Shown piece by piece: positions 12,001 to 22,827 of a stretch of DNA of 64,000 bases (position 1 is the stretch's first letter; every line of letters starts with the position of its first letter). The notes beneath the pieces were generated by a model that saw only the letters and a list, made by a program, of their open reading frames with translations, was not told where the DNA came from and did not search any database. Both the position numbers and the translations under genes were made by a program. Source of the DNA: Prosapia bicincta (lineage: Eukaryota > Arthropoda > Insecta > Hemiptera > Cercopidae); assembly GCA_036971475.1 (NCBI GenBank), contig JBAIZL010000425.1:2019501-2083500 (forward strand). The letters are read 5' to 3'.

Positions 12001-12404
12001 CCCGACAACAGATACCTAGCCTGACAACAAATACATAGCCCGATAACAGATACATAGCCTGACATCAGAGCTAGATCAAATGACCAACGTTTCAGCTAAA
12101 CAACATTGAAAAAACTGTCTTATGCCCCGTTTAAACAACCAACTTACACGAAGTTCAAACGTACAACATTCACACCGTGTTCAAATGGGCTATGGCAGCT
12201 GTGGTTGGTGAAGGCACTGATCAATGCCTTTATGATCTGAGCTTTAGACCCTAGACAATATCTCCCGTAAAATTAGCCACCACCGCATACTATACCACAA
12301 TAGCTATGTAGAAACTGTTATCCACTTTATTTCGAACGTGTGATGGGACTGTTTATAAAAGCAGTTACGTTAGTACATCCGAGGGAGGGGCGGGGAAAAT
12401 TTTT

Positions 12405-12626
12405 GCAAACAAATGAGAACGACAAGGCTATCGCTAGTCAACTGTAGGAAAAATATGACGAAGGGCAATTGCAGGTTATAGGCTTCGTAACACGAACTTT
12501 GATAAAGGCGGAGATAGGCTACAGAGTATGTGAAAAGAAATTACTAGCCATTGTACATGGTTTAATGAAATTTAGACAGGTGATTTTAAGGGCACCGTTA
12601 ACAATAATTCGGACAATGTATTTTAA

Positions 12627-12627
<1 letters not shown>
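12405..12627 (+). pseudogene. Ty3/gypsy-type RNase H fragment
   Basis: Continues the pol gene interrupted at 10475. The reading shows TNENDKAIASQL (degenerate TDAS-type start), one stop, then VIGFVTRTLIKAE, YRVCEKKLLAIVHGLMKFR and a leucine-rich tail. The order and the CEKKLLAIV block are typical of gypsy RNase H. It ends abruptly in a (TA)n tract that opens direct repeat 2; no integrase follows. Confidence 0.8.
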
Positions 12628-12688
<61 letters not shown>

Positions 12689-13600
12689 CGTATTTTTTTC
12701 CAGTAATTGTGTTTAAATACATTTTTTTAATTATATACCGCTTCCAAAGAGAAGCTCCAATATTTTTGAAAAATATATTTTTCTTTATGGAATTTATTAC
12801 TAACAATAAGCTTTTGAAACCTAGAAACAAATATTTAGTTTCACACAAAATTTTCCCGTTTAAAAATAATATCAAAGTATGACCGAGATAGCTTCTCATA
12901 TCGTAATACAAAGTTTATAATTCTGAGGAGTTGGAACTTTGCGACATATGGTGACGTCATATGCCATATCTGTTCCTAAAAAGTTTCAAAAAGGATCGTT
13001 TCTATGTATCCTGGCAGTATAAGAGTAGCGGAAAGTTTACAGATGCTTGTTCCTTTTATTGTCAAACATTTCGATGAAAATGGGAAGACGTTTGATAGCT
13101 TCAAATAGAAATTAATCGCTATGGAGTTATTCTAATTAAATCATACGTCGAGACAGTTTTTATTTTTGCAGACCTACAAAGAACGACATAATTTTCTTAA
13201 AAATGGTAAACCGTTTATTATGTACAAGATTCTATGTCAAATAGAAAGCACAGACCGAAATATTCGTTTTATCTCCGGTAAATATTTATGTATAATTCCT
13301 CCAAAGCAGTTAAATTCACTAATATCTCTAAGCATAGAATCTTTTAGATGAATTTATAACGTGAGGTTTAGAGAAGAATTTGGATCTGAGGAAAGGATTT
13401 GTAAAAGATTAGCTATAAGGGAGAAATTAGTGGAGGAATAGATGTAAATAAAATACTATTGCAGGAAGAACGTATGGAAGACGCGGTGGATAATTAGATT
13501 AAACAAATGGTCTGTAAAGTATTCGGTGTAGGGATACTATTAATGGAGCTTATGTTGTAAGAAAATATATTAAAGGAGGATTTATATACATAAGATGTAA
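12625..13600 (+). repeat. Direct repeat 2, candidate long terminal repeat
   Basis: Same-orientation partner of 8880-9850, starting with a 60-bp (TA)n tract and AACGTATTTTTT. It keeps the CRE palindrome (12952-12959) and TATAAG (13018-13023). The region matching the 61-codon frame of repeat 1 has a stop in this copy. Confidence 0.6.
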
Positions 13601-14785
13601 GTAAAGTAAAATATTTGAAGAATTATTTACATATACAGAATATTTCATGTAAATAAAAAAATCCGGACAACTTTCACTCGTTTGTTCAATGTCAAAAAGA
13701 TAAAACCTGCACCGGAAAGCCATCCTGCTGTGTGCAACTCTACTTCTATGGCGGTTAAAAAATGTTCTCTAATTTAATATGTATTGTGTGCCACATTCAC
13801 AATTTGTGTATTTTGGCAAACTAATAAAAATCATGTATTATGTTTTTGCATACATATATGTGTAACAAATTTGAAATTGTTCATCCCTTTCCGCTTACTT
13901 AGATTATTGGCATTATCAAAATAAATATATCTGATAACTCTAAAAATGGTTGTTTTAATATTTAACAGGCATGATGTTTTAGTTAATGACATTTATAAAA
14001 GTTCCTCCCACACTGACACTCACGCTAGCACTACAATCCCCCTCTCTTTAACCATCTAACAATATATAAACCCTATGAATATATAATAATATAACTATGT
14101 AGGTACCCACCTATCTAACTATTAATGTTTATATATATGAGTGTGCGTGAGAGAGAGAGCTAGTGGTTGTGTTATAAATATACATACCCACCTACACTGG
14201 CCTACGCGAATTCCTTCTCAGAGCACTGCAAAGGCACCTACTACCGATTGTTACTCTCGCGTTTACTAAAGAATTGTTATAAAAATAGAATAGAACAAAG
14301 TTGCTCTTTGATAGTGTTTAAGGAAAACTGTGGTTTAAATATCTTGGAACTAAGCTACAAAACTGTAATAATTTGGCTGCTCAAATATCAACCTTACTTT
14401 CACGAAAGTTTGTATCAGTTTCAGACACATAAAGGTAAGTTAATGGGAAACACAAGGGTAACGTAAACTTTGCTAACTGCTTCTTAAAACCCGCGACGTC
14501 GGCAAACCTACCCTGGCACTTATATCGGTATAATGCTCCCTGCTTTAGAGCGACTCGTGGTATATGGTCCTCTTCAAAATATGGTTATAACGCTCTAGCA
14601 CATTACACCGTCAACTGGCAGAATGGTTCGGAAGCGCGACCTACAAATAAACATTTTTATGAGTTTAAATTGAATGAAATTCTGTGCAGATTTTCAATTC
14701 AGAATGCAAAATAAATATAGAGCTATTTTTAAGCTGTCAAAAAAGCAGTATATTTCTACAATGAAATACAGATTTTTTTCTATTC
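13601..14785. other. No supported gene
   Basis: Contains a 99-codon plus-strand frame (14167-14466) with no recognised domain and a non-ATG start. Otherwise unique AT-rich sequence. Confidence 0.5.
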
Positions 14786-14788
14786 AAA

Positions 14789-14936
<148 letters not shown>

Positions 14937-14939
14937 AAT

Positions 14940-15790
14940 ATGTGGAAAACGCCATCTAAAAAGCTTTTATATTCATAGTTCTAAAGATTTGTAGTTGAAC
15001 GTTAAGTGTAAGGACGTTGTTTGTTTTAGCACAACAGGCTTCATAAAGAAAATGATGCCTAAACGTCGCTTTATTAAAATAAATATGTTTTTTACTCGAT
15101 ATTCAACCGGTTTATCATTTATTTATAGCAGTAAAATAAACATTGAATACATTTTAAAATAAATGTTTATAATATGATATCGTTGCATATTTCTTTGAGA
15201 TTTTCTTTATATGTTTTCTCCCATTTACATTACTATCTTGTTTACGTTCAATGTAATTAAATAACTATCTCCAATGAATATATTACCACCAAGAGACTTT
15301 AGATTCCTGGTGTTGAATTTATTTTTAACAACAAAAGTTTGAAGTAAATTTTAATTGATCCACAGTAAATTAGAAACTGTCTTTACTACAGTTTTGTAAT
15401 TCCAAATATCGATACTTGATTTTCAATAATTTCTTAAACGAGTCGTGAAAACATAGACCGATCATTGAAAATATCTCCAGTCCTTGTGTGGCTTAGAGTT
15501 TCTTGTAGGCCTAAACGAAATTGTCTCTTCAGCTTCAGATTTGATAAATTATTTAAGCATGAATCAATCACATGACAAAGTAAATTTATGACAAACTCGA
15601 GAATAGAGGCTGTAAATCAACCCGCCTAAAGTTACAAGATGGAGGACCTAATTTAACAGTTTGGTTTTGTGTGGAAAGCAAAGTCATAAACAATGGCTAA
15701 AATAAGTGAAGCGTTGTCTAAAATATGTCGAATTAATCACGTAAAAGTACGTATATTTTCCTGAACATATTTATTTTTAAATTATTTTTC
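14940..15790. other. No supported gene
   Basis: AT-rich unique sequence without a frame, RNA gene or repeat that I can identify. Confidence 0.55.
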
Positions 15791-16415
15791 GAATTCCTTC
15801 TATTAGCGCACACTCTCCTGATATATATTTTGTACACATTATCTGTCGTTAATACAATACGTTTGTATTCATTCAGACAAGATAAAACACGTCAGTTTTA
15901 CCCTATAATCGATGACAATTTATATTATTAGAGTTTTTTCGAATATTTTTTTCAAAAATTATATTATAAAATAATAGGAAGGACTGGGTCGGATCTGAAC
16001 CAAGTACCTTCGTGTTCGAAGTCTAGCGCTTTTTGGCACTGAGCCAACTTCCCATTGCTAACTTGTCAAAGATGTATATGAAAAACCTCCATTTTATAAG
16101 TTTAAATTGTTGCAATGGTTACCACATAATAAAATAAATAATGCTCTATTATTAAAAATAATTGAAAAGAATAGAATTAAGAAACAAACTAGAGTAACAT
16201 TGTTGAACCTAGCTTCGCAAACTGACAATGGGAAAGGAAAGAGAAAAGATACTAGTAAACAATGCAAGGACGAAAAGAAGCGTATAATCAGTAATCAATA
16301 AAAATAATACTCCAACACTATATTACACTATATACACTATATGAAAGGAAAATTGCAAGGAAATTCGCTTTCTATTTTGCCACCTAATACTGTTATTCTC
16401 ACATATGTATATACA
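15791..16415 (-). repeat. Interspersed repeat with tRNA-like segment, copy C
   Basis: Full-length inverted partner of 7288-7912. The edge reads GAATTCCTTCTATTAG and the far end ACATATGTATATAC. The tRNA-like part is at 15987-16052 on the minus strand. The 64-codon plus-strand frame at 16107-16301 parallels the minus-strand frame in copy B, but stops and indels in copy A argue against a conserved protein. Confidence 0.75.
15987..16052 (-). other. tRNA-like segment inside repeat copy C (best preserved)
   Basis: On the minus strand: A-box-like TTGGCTCAGTGCC, AGCGCTAGACTTCGAACA with CGAAGGT closing an anticodon-arm-like hairpin, then B-box-like TTGGTTCAGATCC and GACC. This order and spacing resemble tRNA-derived SINE heads. 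It is not a proper tRNA gene: the D-loop is altered (GTGCCAAAA) and the B box departs from consensus. Confidence 0.55.
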
Positions 16416-19221
16416 TATTTATAATTATTATAATTTGTAATTACAAAATAAGTAGAAACTAAATTAAACGTTTTCTTTGAGACGGCTTGTTGATTCTGCT
16501 AATATATGATCAGGAATATAGTTCAAGAGAAGTTTGGCTCGATCACGAATCTTTTCAAAGTACAAAACTGTGTTTTGGCATTGAGACGTCATTTACTTTG
16601 TATTTAGTTTTAGACTCTTTCTAACCTCTTTTGTAGCTTTATTTTCACAAGGGATTAAACCAAACTGTAATATGTAATGGAAAGTATCTGTCAGATTCAG
16701 TTTTTTTATACAGTTCTGTTTTTGTAAGCAAAGTAGGCTCCCTAATGAGAGCCAGACCTTCGAGACAAAGGAAGATGACGTTATGTAGTAGTGTAAATTG
16801 ATGAGGATACTTCCTTTGTCAACCGGCTAGCTTACACTTATATAGGATATAGTAGTACTCTCTTTTATAAAAAAAACTTTAAGTGTTCTAAAGTGATGTT
16901 GTTTTTATCTTTTGTTTAAAATTTGGTTTACCCTAATTTATTAAACTCAAACTATAATAGGTTTAAGTGTTTGAATCATTCTCCTTTAAAAAAAAATTTT
17001 AAGTAGCCCATAGAACCTTCTGATTAAATATTGGGCATTTTTTAAAACAATAATATTTATTGGTAAACCATCTCAAAAGGCTACAAGACCTTTTTATTTT
17101 GTAATAACAAGCAAGTCACATACTTACGCGCTTATGCTTTATGAAAACATTGCGGTTATCTTCTTATATGGCGGCCTTTGACCTCTTGGGATTTAAACGT
17201 GGAAACATGAAGTCTAACAATAGTAAAAGTGTGATGGAATGTATCGTATCTAATATCTTTAGTTGTCTAAATAGAGAAAGGTTTTTTTTAAGTAAGAAGT
17301 ACTACAGTGAAAAACTATTATAAACTACAACAATTACAATATATCTACAATTTGAGAACTCTAAACCAACCCACATTTAGGTATATCAGAGTATAATCCC
17401 ATCCGACGAAAAACTCATAGCGGAAGAGAATTGATATTGTTTGGCATAATGCTTGCTGTTTGCATAAGCTTGTCACTATATTCCGTCCCCCAGGAGGAAC
17501 GTGTGAAGCAAGAGAAAGCATGCTGAACTATAGTCACATCTGGAGATTTGGAAAGTAAAAGCCTTTCTTGGAATGTCGGCGCCCCTCATATTTTTTTGGT
17601 TCTTCTGACATTCAGATTAGGACTGAATTAAGAATCAAAACCTTTCGACGAGTTTACGTTGTACCTAGATCTCTAGCCTTTATTCTAAATCCTTACTTGT
17701 GCTTCGGAAAAAGTTCGAAAATATTTTAAAGTATAAATGTAAATAAGTTGTGAACTCTAAATGAACAGTTGGTTGTCTTGGTACTGACCAATGGTCAAAA
17801 TCACTAAATGCCAAAAATTCTGAAGGAAAAACTGAATCAATTTTAAACTTAATAGACACAATCAAATTTTATTTTGACGAAGTGTTTAAAAAGTTAAAAC
17901 ATAATTTATCAATTATATTACAGAAAAAAAACTGTAAAATTTCGTCAAAGTTTTCTCGGAATACCAGTCGTGAAAATTTAACTGGACCCAGCATCCATTT
18001 TGCAACACGCCACCTCTGGATATTGTGTTGACCAATAAAAAAACGGTAAAACTTCCGGCAACATTGTTTCTCGTAATAATTCTATCAATTTTGCGTCTCC
18101 GCTACTAAATTGTTTCTGAAATTTCTAACGAATGTTTAAATTAATAATAAAATTATTTCTCTGCTATTTAATTGTACAATTTCATTTTTCTATAAACTTG
18201 ACTTTATTGACCTGGAAAATCCTTAAATAATTTAAACTAAGGGTTGCTCGTGTTACACGCAGTAAAAGAGTTGAGCTTAGCAAATATGTTAAACTTGTGA
18301 ATAAGTTCTAAAACAATAACTGGACGTATAATAAAAATAAGATTATAATGAACACCATTTTTTTTTAAACTGCAAGGCTTGTTATAGAAAAACTAAAGCT
18401 AAACGAATACACCCACGAAGGTTGCGTGTAATTTATACACCCGCCTCCATTTGTTCATGAAGTTTCAATTATCTTTCTCAAGCCTACTGTAAGAGACAAA
18501 TTGAAAATTTTACATTTCCTCCAGTATTAGAAGTATGTATTTTGTTAAATGCATTAACTATAACAACAATATTATTGGTTGTATAAATTTTATTCCTATG
18601 ATTATTTTAAGTTTTACAGAAATCAAGAAATGTAAAACTTTTAAATCAGTTTGTCTATTTTATAGAAACCAGAATCTGAATGAACTAAAGTAAAATGGAT
18701 CCTTCTCAACCCGATATGCCATTGAAGATGGATACGACAACTTCTACTTTCCCCCTTTTGTTGCTTTGTCCCTTTATGAGCGTTTTGTATCATTGCTATC
18801 TATGATTTATCTTAATATTGTCTCCTTATAGTACACCAATTATATCTACTTGTAAACTTTCGGTAAACTGTTTTATTAAAATTATTATAATGTTCTAAGA
18901 ATATTCCAGCTTGTACAATAACATGTTGAGTACCAAAGTTTCCTGTCACTCCAACAACTGGTGATATTAACTCTCGTAGACGCGTTTTGGAAACCTTCTG
19001 CAGTCACAATCTTCTATACACTTTTATGATGGAGGCTCTCCGAAGCACTCAAAATATTTAATGTGAAAATCCTAGATATACTCAACTTATTACGGGTATT
19101 GAAGTTTTGTTTTTAAATAACGTTTTACAAGACGCTAATTTAATAATACTAATATTATACAGTAATAAGGATACTTACATCTTGATATCAAAAAAACTTC
19201 AACACTTTATTTAACGTAAGC
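16416..19221. other. No supported gene
   Basis: About 2.8 kb of AT-rich unique sequence. Short frames at 17141-17323 (plus) and 17680-17865 (minus) have no recognisable features. I see no RNA gene. Confidence 0.55.
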
Positions 19222-19298
19222 AGAGAAGGCTATCGTTGAGGTGGCGCACTTGGGCGGGAGCCAATAGGAAAGCCGGATTTGCTACCCCCACCCCTTTC

Positions 19299-19395
19299 CA
19301 AGATGGCGGCTCTCATAAGCGCGGGAACAAGATGGCGGTGCCCATAAGCGCGGGAACAAGATGGCGGCGCCCATATGCGCGGGAACAATATGGCA
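19299..19395. promoter_or_regulatory. 29-bp terminal repeats with E2F-like and YY1-like motifs, left end
   Basis: AAGATGGCGG recurs at 19300, 19329 and 19358, with a decayed AATATGGC at 19387. Between them lies GCGCGGGAAC. AAGATGGCGGC matches the known YY1 consensus, and TTCCCGCGC (its other strand) matches E2F-type sites. Mirrored at the right end. Binding by host factors is inferred. Confidence 0.6.
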
Positions 19396-19504
19396 TCTCG
19401 CTCTAGTGTCCTAACCTAAGAAAATGTTGTGTATGGGGTGTATGTTGTTTCGATGAGGGCGAAGTCGCCCTAGGGGTTGTTTTAAATAATATATAAAACG
19501 ATCG

Positions 19505-19690
19505 GTTAGATCAAACGACCAACGTTTCAACTAAACAACTGTCTTACGCTAAGTTTAACCGACCAACATACGCGAAGTTCAAACGAACAACATTTACACC
19601 AAGTTCAAATAGTCAACTGTTTGTGTGGGAAGCGGCCTATCACATTGCAGGCGGTCAGTAGACTTTAAATTGCATCTAACCTAACCTAAC
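19505..19690. repeat. Iteron-like module (outer left)
   Basis: Built of related ~24-27-bp units: CGACCAACATACGCGAAGTTCAAA, CGAACAACATTTACACCAAGTTCAAA, preceded by AGATCAAACGACCAACGTTT and CTTACGCTAAGTT, and followed by CTATCACATTGCAGG. The same module recurs at 20660-20800 and 24250-24430, inverted at 26280-26455, and three times in the small relative at 10476-12395. It may bind a replication or transposition protein. Confidence 0.6.
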
Positions 19691-19696
19691 CTAGGT
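19674..19696. repeat. Telomere-like CCTAA tract
   Basis: About four CTAAC units (CTAACCTAACCTAACCTAGG). Shorter relatives are at 19409-19419, 30668-30680 and 30880-30890, and at the left edge of the small relative (10479-10490). CCTAA/TTAGG is the common insect telomere repeat. Confidence 0.6.
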
Positions 19697-19844
19697 GCGG
19701 GAATGATCTCAGCTACGTTCAGGACCATCCCCGGGGGTAGCTCCGGGGGTAGATTCGGGGTGGGGGTAGTTTTAGAAAAAATTTTGGAAAAACGTGCCGT
19801 GACTGATAGGGTGAGTTTAGAGTGCATTATCGCTACGATTGAGG

Positions 19845-20090
19845 ATAGTTTCACCTAGGGGTAGTTTTTAAATAAAATATGAAATTGCCGAAAATCGATC
19901 GGATGGATCAACAGACAGTACGGGAAATGTCTAGAGTCCATTATGGACTGCTGTGGGGGTGGGTTCACCAAGGGGTAGTATTTAAATAAAATATGAAATT
20001 GCCAAAAATACACCGGTTGGATCAAATCACCGTATATGGTATGTATAAAGTCTATTATGGACTGCTGCGGGGGCGGGGTCACCTGAGGGC
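19845..20090. repeat. ~115-bp tandem repeat, two copies plus
   Basis: AGGGGTAGTxTTTAAATAAAATATGAAATTGCC occurs near 19856 and 19972. Each is followed by a GG(A/T)TGGATCAA block and a TCxATTATGGACTGCTG block. It leaves a spurious 119-codon minus-strand frame. Confidence 0.75.
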
Positions 20091-20099
20091 CGACTGTCA

Positions 20100-20640
20100 A
20101 AAATGATCGGAGTCCTAGGTAAAATCCGCCCGGGAACCAGGCGTTAGTTAAACCCGCCAAGGTAGAGCCAATATTGAGCACGCTCTCGGTTAAAGCCAAT
20201 CCGAGCCTAGCCACCCAGCAGCTAGGCCTTAGGTAAAGCTAACACGGAGCAAAGCCTCAGGTAAAGTCAACCTGGGTAAAGTAACCCTAGCCATACCTAG
20301 AGACACCCAGGAGCCAGGCCCGAGGTAAAGCCTCTTTGGAGTCAGCCCTAGGTCCAGGATGGTCGCTATATCAATTACAGCCTATCGACCAAGACAAATA
20401 CCTCCACCAATTCCTAGGTAAAGCTACCCTGGAATAGGGCCGTAGGTAAAGTCATACTGGAGTCACCCAGGAGCTAGGCCTTAGGTATAGCCTCCATCGA
20501 GTATGGACTTAGGTAAAGCCTGGCCCTTAGAGCCACCTTGGAGAAAAGCCCGAGGTAAATTCACACTAGAGCAAGGCTTTAAGTAAAGGCACCCTGGAGA
20601 AAGGCCCGAGGTAAATTCACACTAGAGCAAGGCTTTAAGT
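20100..20640. repeat. ~30-35-bp minisatellite (AGGTAAAGC...GGAGxxAGGCC)
   Basis: Many degenerate units with CTAGGTAAAGCCANCCTGGAGCNAGGCC. The same family continues at 24540-24860 and, inverted, at 26035-26160. Confidence 0.75.
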
Positions 20641-20659
20641 GAGGGGTAGGTCTGCATCA

Positions 20660-20800
20660 AAAAATGATAGGTTAGATCAAATGACCAATGATCCAACTAA
20701 ACGCTAATTTTAATCGACCAACAATTATACACCGAGTTCAATTAGACAACAGTCTATGCGGGGAATCGACCTATCACATTGCAGGGGCCCGGTAGGTCTA
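20660..20800. repeat. Iteron-like module (second left copy)
   Basis: GGTTAGATCAAATGACCAA, TAATCGACCAACAATTATACACCGAGTTCAA, CTATCACATTGCAGGGGC-CCGGTAGG. Direct repeat of 19505-19690. Confidence 0.6.
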
Positions 20801-21556
20801 CGCAAACGGTCGCTGTAAGACGTGAAGGCTTATATACCATGTTAAGCCAATATATGATGGCCCACATAATGTGTTAAAACAAATACGCATGCAAGCCTAC
20901 ATACATACCATACTAGGCTAACATACATGGGCCTACTATGTCTGTAAACCACTGGCCAAACCCCTTATGATCTGAGCTATTTTTACCTCCTCTATCAGGT
21001 TGATCCTGGCAACCGTATAATATGGGAAGTACTATATGGTATAGCTAACAATGCATAACCAATCAAGCCCGCGTAAAACTTTAATATATTTGATGACGTA
21101 TACGCGTTCGAGCGACTCTATGCAGGTATTAGGCCCACCCTAACTAGAGGGGGCAAGGGGCTATGTTTGTCTATGCTACAAAAAACCCGCACAGCTGTGT
21201 CGTTGTGAATCAAGGTGACTGTTTTTGTTTTGATTAATGTATCGATCTACTATGTACCGCCGGCACACCAAGGCATACATATATAATATAAAATCAGCTA
21301 TGTATACACGCTACAGCCAGGATTGTGTTTAGATATAATCGTATTAGGTATACATAAATGTAGGCTGTTATATTTTAGATAAATAGGTCTATGGAGAAAC
21401 ACTAATAACGAGGTCTATCACATAACATGAATAAATATACGTTATAAAACGAACCTAACTATCTATTCAACAGGGTGTTTTAGCAATATAAGAGCAGTAT
21501 AAACATATAATACTGGATAAGGCCAACGATATAAGGATCGGAAAAGGGCAGGACGA

Positions 21557-21562
21557 TTTATT
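21557..21562 (-). terminator. Candidate polyadenylation signal for the RING gene
   Basis: AATAAA on the minus strand, about 55 nt beyond the stop codon of the RING gene's last exon. Confidence 0.4.
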
Positions 21563-21616
21563 AAACTAACATATAACAATAATTTTACAGTGCATAGATA
21601 TAAATTGTTCTCAATA

Positions 21617-22827
21617 TTACATATATAATTTAAATGTGTCGATGATCCGAGATCTGCAATGTGGGCAGCGATTACATCTTGAGAGACAGGGTAAGCAAAA
21701 GACATGTCCGCATGGTGTGGCAACAGCGTTGCGAGGGTTCTTACAACATATACTGCATAAGCTAATCTCCGCCGGTCGTGGCTGAAGGCAAAAAAAAGTC
21801 AATTAGTAACAAATGTATATGCATATACAAATCCTGTAAGAAACAATATGATTAGTAAATCGGTACGGATAGCCTGAAAGAAAAGTCAATCGAAATAATA
21901 TGAAAATCTACCTACATTATTGGTACGCTGGATAGCGTAGTCTCCCGACACCACAATATCCTGTAGGAACCGTCTCGTCATGCCCCAAACGTTATACGCA
22001 AAGGTCCTATTATAGCAGGGTCTATGATCCTCGTCATCCCTGTCCATAACAATACCAGGCGGTCGGGAAGGTAAATCTCCTGGAGACGAGCCCATAGGTA
22101 GTAGTAGAGGCGAATAGGATGACGAATAGGTTAGTGAAGAATCTGAAAGCGCAGTGTACGCCTAGAAAAAAAGAATCTAAATAAACCAACACTCGATATA
22201 CTCGGTGATCTAGGCTTCAGATAATTTGAACATGACGCTACCTCGTGTCTAAAATATGCTACAATTTAAACAAATTTAATAAACGCTATTGAAAATAGAC
22301 TACCACTCATTCAATATACTGTGTGATCTAAGGCTTTACATAATTTGAAAAAGGCCTGACATTAACATATAATATCTCGTATCCAATATATATATTAAAC
22401 GCTAATGAAAATAAACTACCATTCAATATATTCTATGATCTAGGCTTCGGGTAATTTGAAAAAGAAATGACGCTACCTCATGTCCAAAACAAGCCCCAAT
22501 TTAAAAATATATATTAAGCGCTATTGAAAACAGACTACCATTCATTCAATATACTGTGTGATCTAAGCTTTACAAAAATTGAAAAAGACTTGACATTAAC
22601 ATATAATATCTCATGTCCAAAATATATATTAAATGCTTTTGAAAATACACCACCACTCATTCAATATAGTGTATGATCTAGGCTTTACATAATTCGAAGA
22701 ATGAAGTGTGAAAATATTCCCTCCTATAAATAAACACCCAATGTGTCATCTAGACTTAACATAATATGAAAAAAGAATAGTTACTTACAATGCGAGTGTT
22801 TATAGGTTGTTGTGACGTAGACGCCAT
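21617..22827 (-). CDS. Spliced RING-finger (C3HC4) protein, putative E3 ubiquitin ligase
   Basis: Predicted three-exon gene: 22789-22827, 21916-22161 and 21617-21781. Donors are GTAAGT and GTAGGT; acceptors are a T-rich tract plus CTAG and a T-rich tract plus CAG. All joins keep frame. The product is ~149 aa: a Ser/Tyr-rich N-terminus, an acidic DDED cluster near residues 54-58, and a C-terminal RING with Cys 104, 107, 119, His 121, Cys 124, 127, 134 and 137. Such domains recruit E2 enzymes. No BIR or other partner domain is seen. The ATG (context AGATGG) lies inside the 3' end of the SOCS-box-like gene in another frame, so one transcript could serve both. Exons are inferred from splice signals and coding continuity only. 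Confidence 0.7.
22162..22788 (-). other. Intron 1 of the RING gene, made of ~125-bp repeats
   Basis: Between the GTAAGT donor and the CTAG acceptor lie about four or five units with (C/T)ATTCAATATA-TGTGATCTA-GCTTTACATAATTTGAAAAAG and ATTAAACGCTATTGAAAATA. The right-arm intron (27825-28437) has the same repeats inverted. Confidence 0.65.

Larger units (their letters stand above)
10476..12395. mobile_element. Small non-coding relative of the palindromic element, inserted in gypsy pol
   Basis: Starts at GCTAACCTAACCC and carries modules also found in the 19.2-31.1 kb element: GATCGGTTAGATCAAA, CAACGTTTCAACTAAACAAC, CTTACGCTAAGTT, the CTATCACATTGCAGGGGC-TCGGTAGG block, and one GCGGGAACAAGATGGCGGC unit at 10902-10920. 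Their order matches the larger element's left arm. It lacks the gene cassette. It separates RT (ends ~10475) from RNase H (starts ~12405) of one pol gene, so it inserted after the retroelement. Exact ends and any target duplication are not resolved. Confidence 0.7.

Noticed and set aside
14167..14466. 99-codon plus-strand frame
   Set aside because: Non-ATG start and no family resemblance; isolated in AT-rich DNA. Could be tested by RNA-seq.
19855..20214. 119-codon minus-strand frame with repeated PPPQQSI blocks
   Set aside because: Its internal repetition comes directly from the ~115-bp tandem repeat in the element arm; not mirrored as an ORF in the right arm.
20990..21015. Resemblance to the 5' end of 18S rRNA (GGTTGATCCTGGC)
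   Set aside because: Only about a dozen bases match; the following sequence does not, and the same block recurs as an element repeat near 29640.
21463..21723. 86-codon frame overlapping the RING exon in another frame
   Set aside because: The RING frame has the full C3HC4 signature and good splice joins; this one is a shadow.
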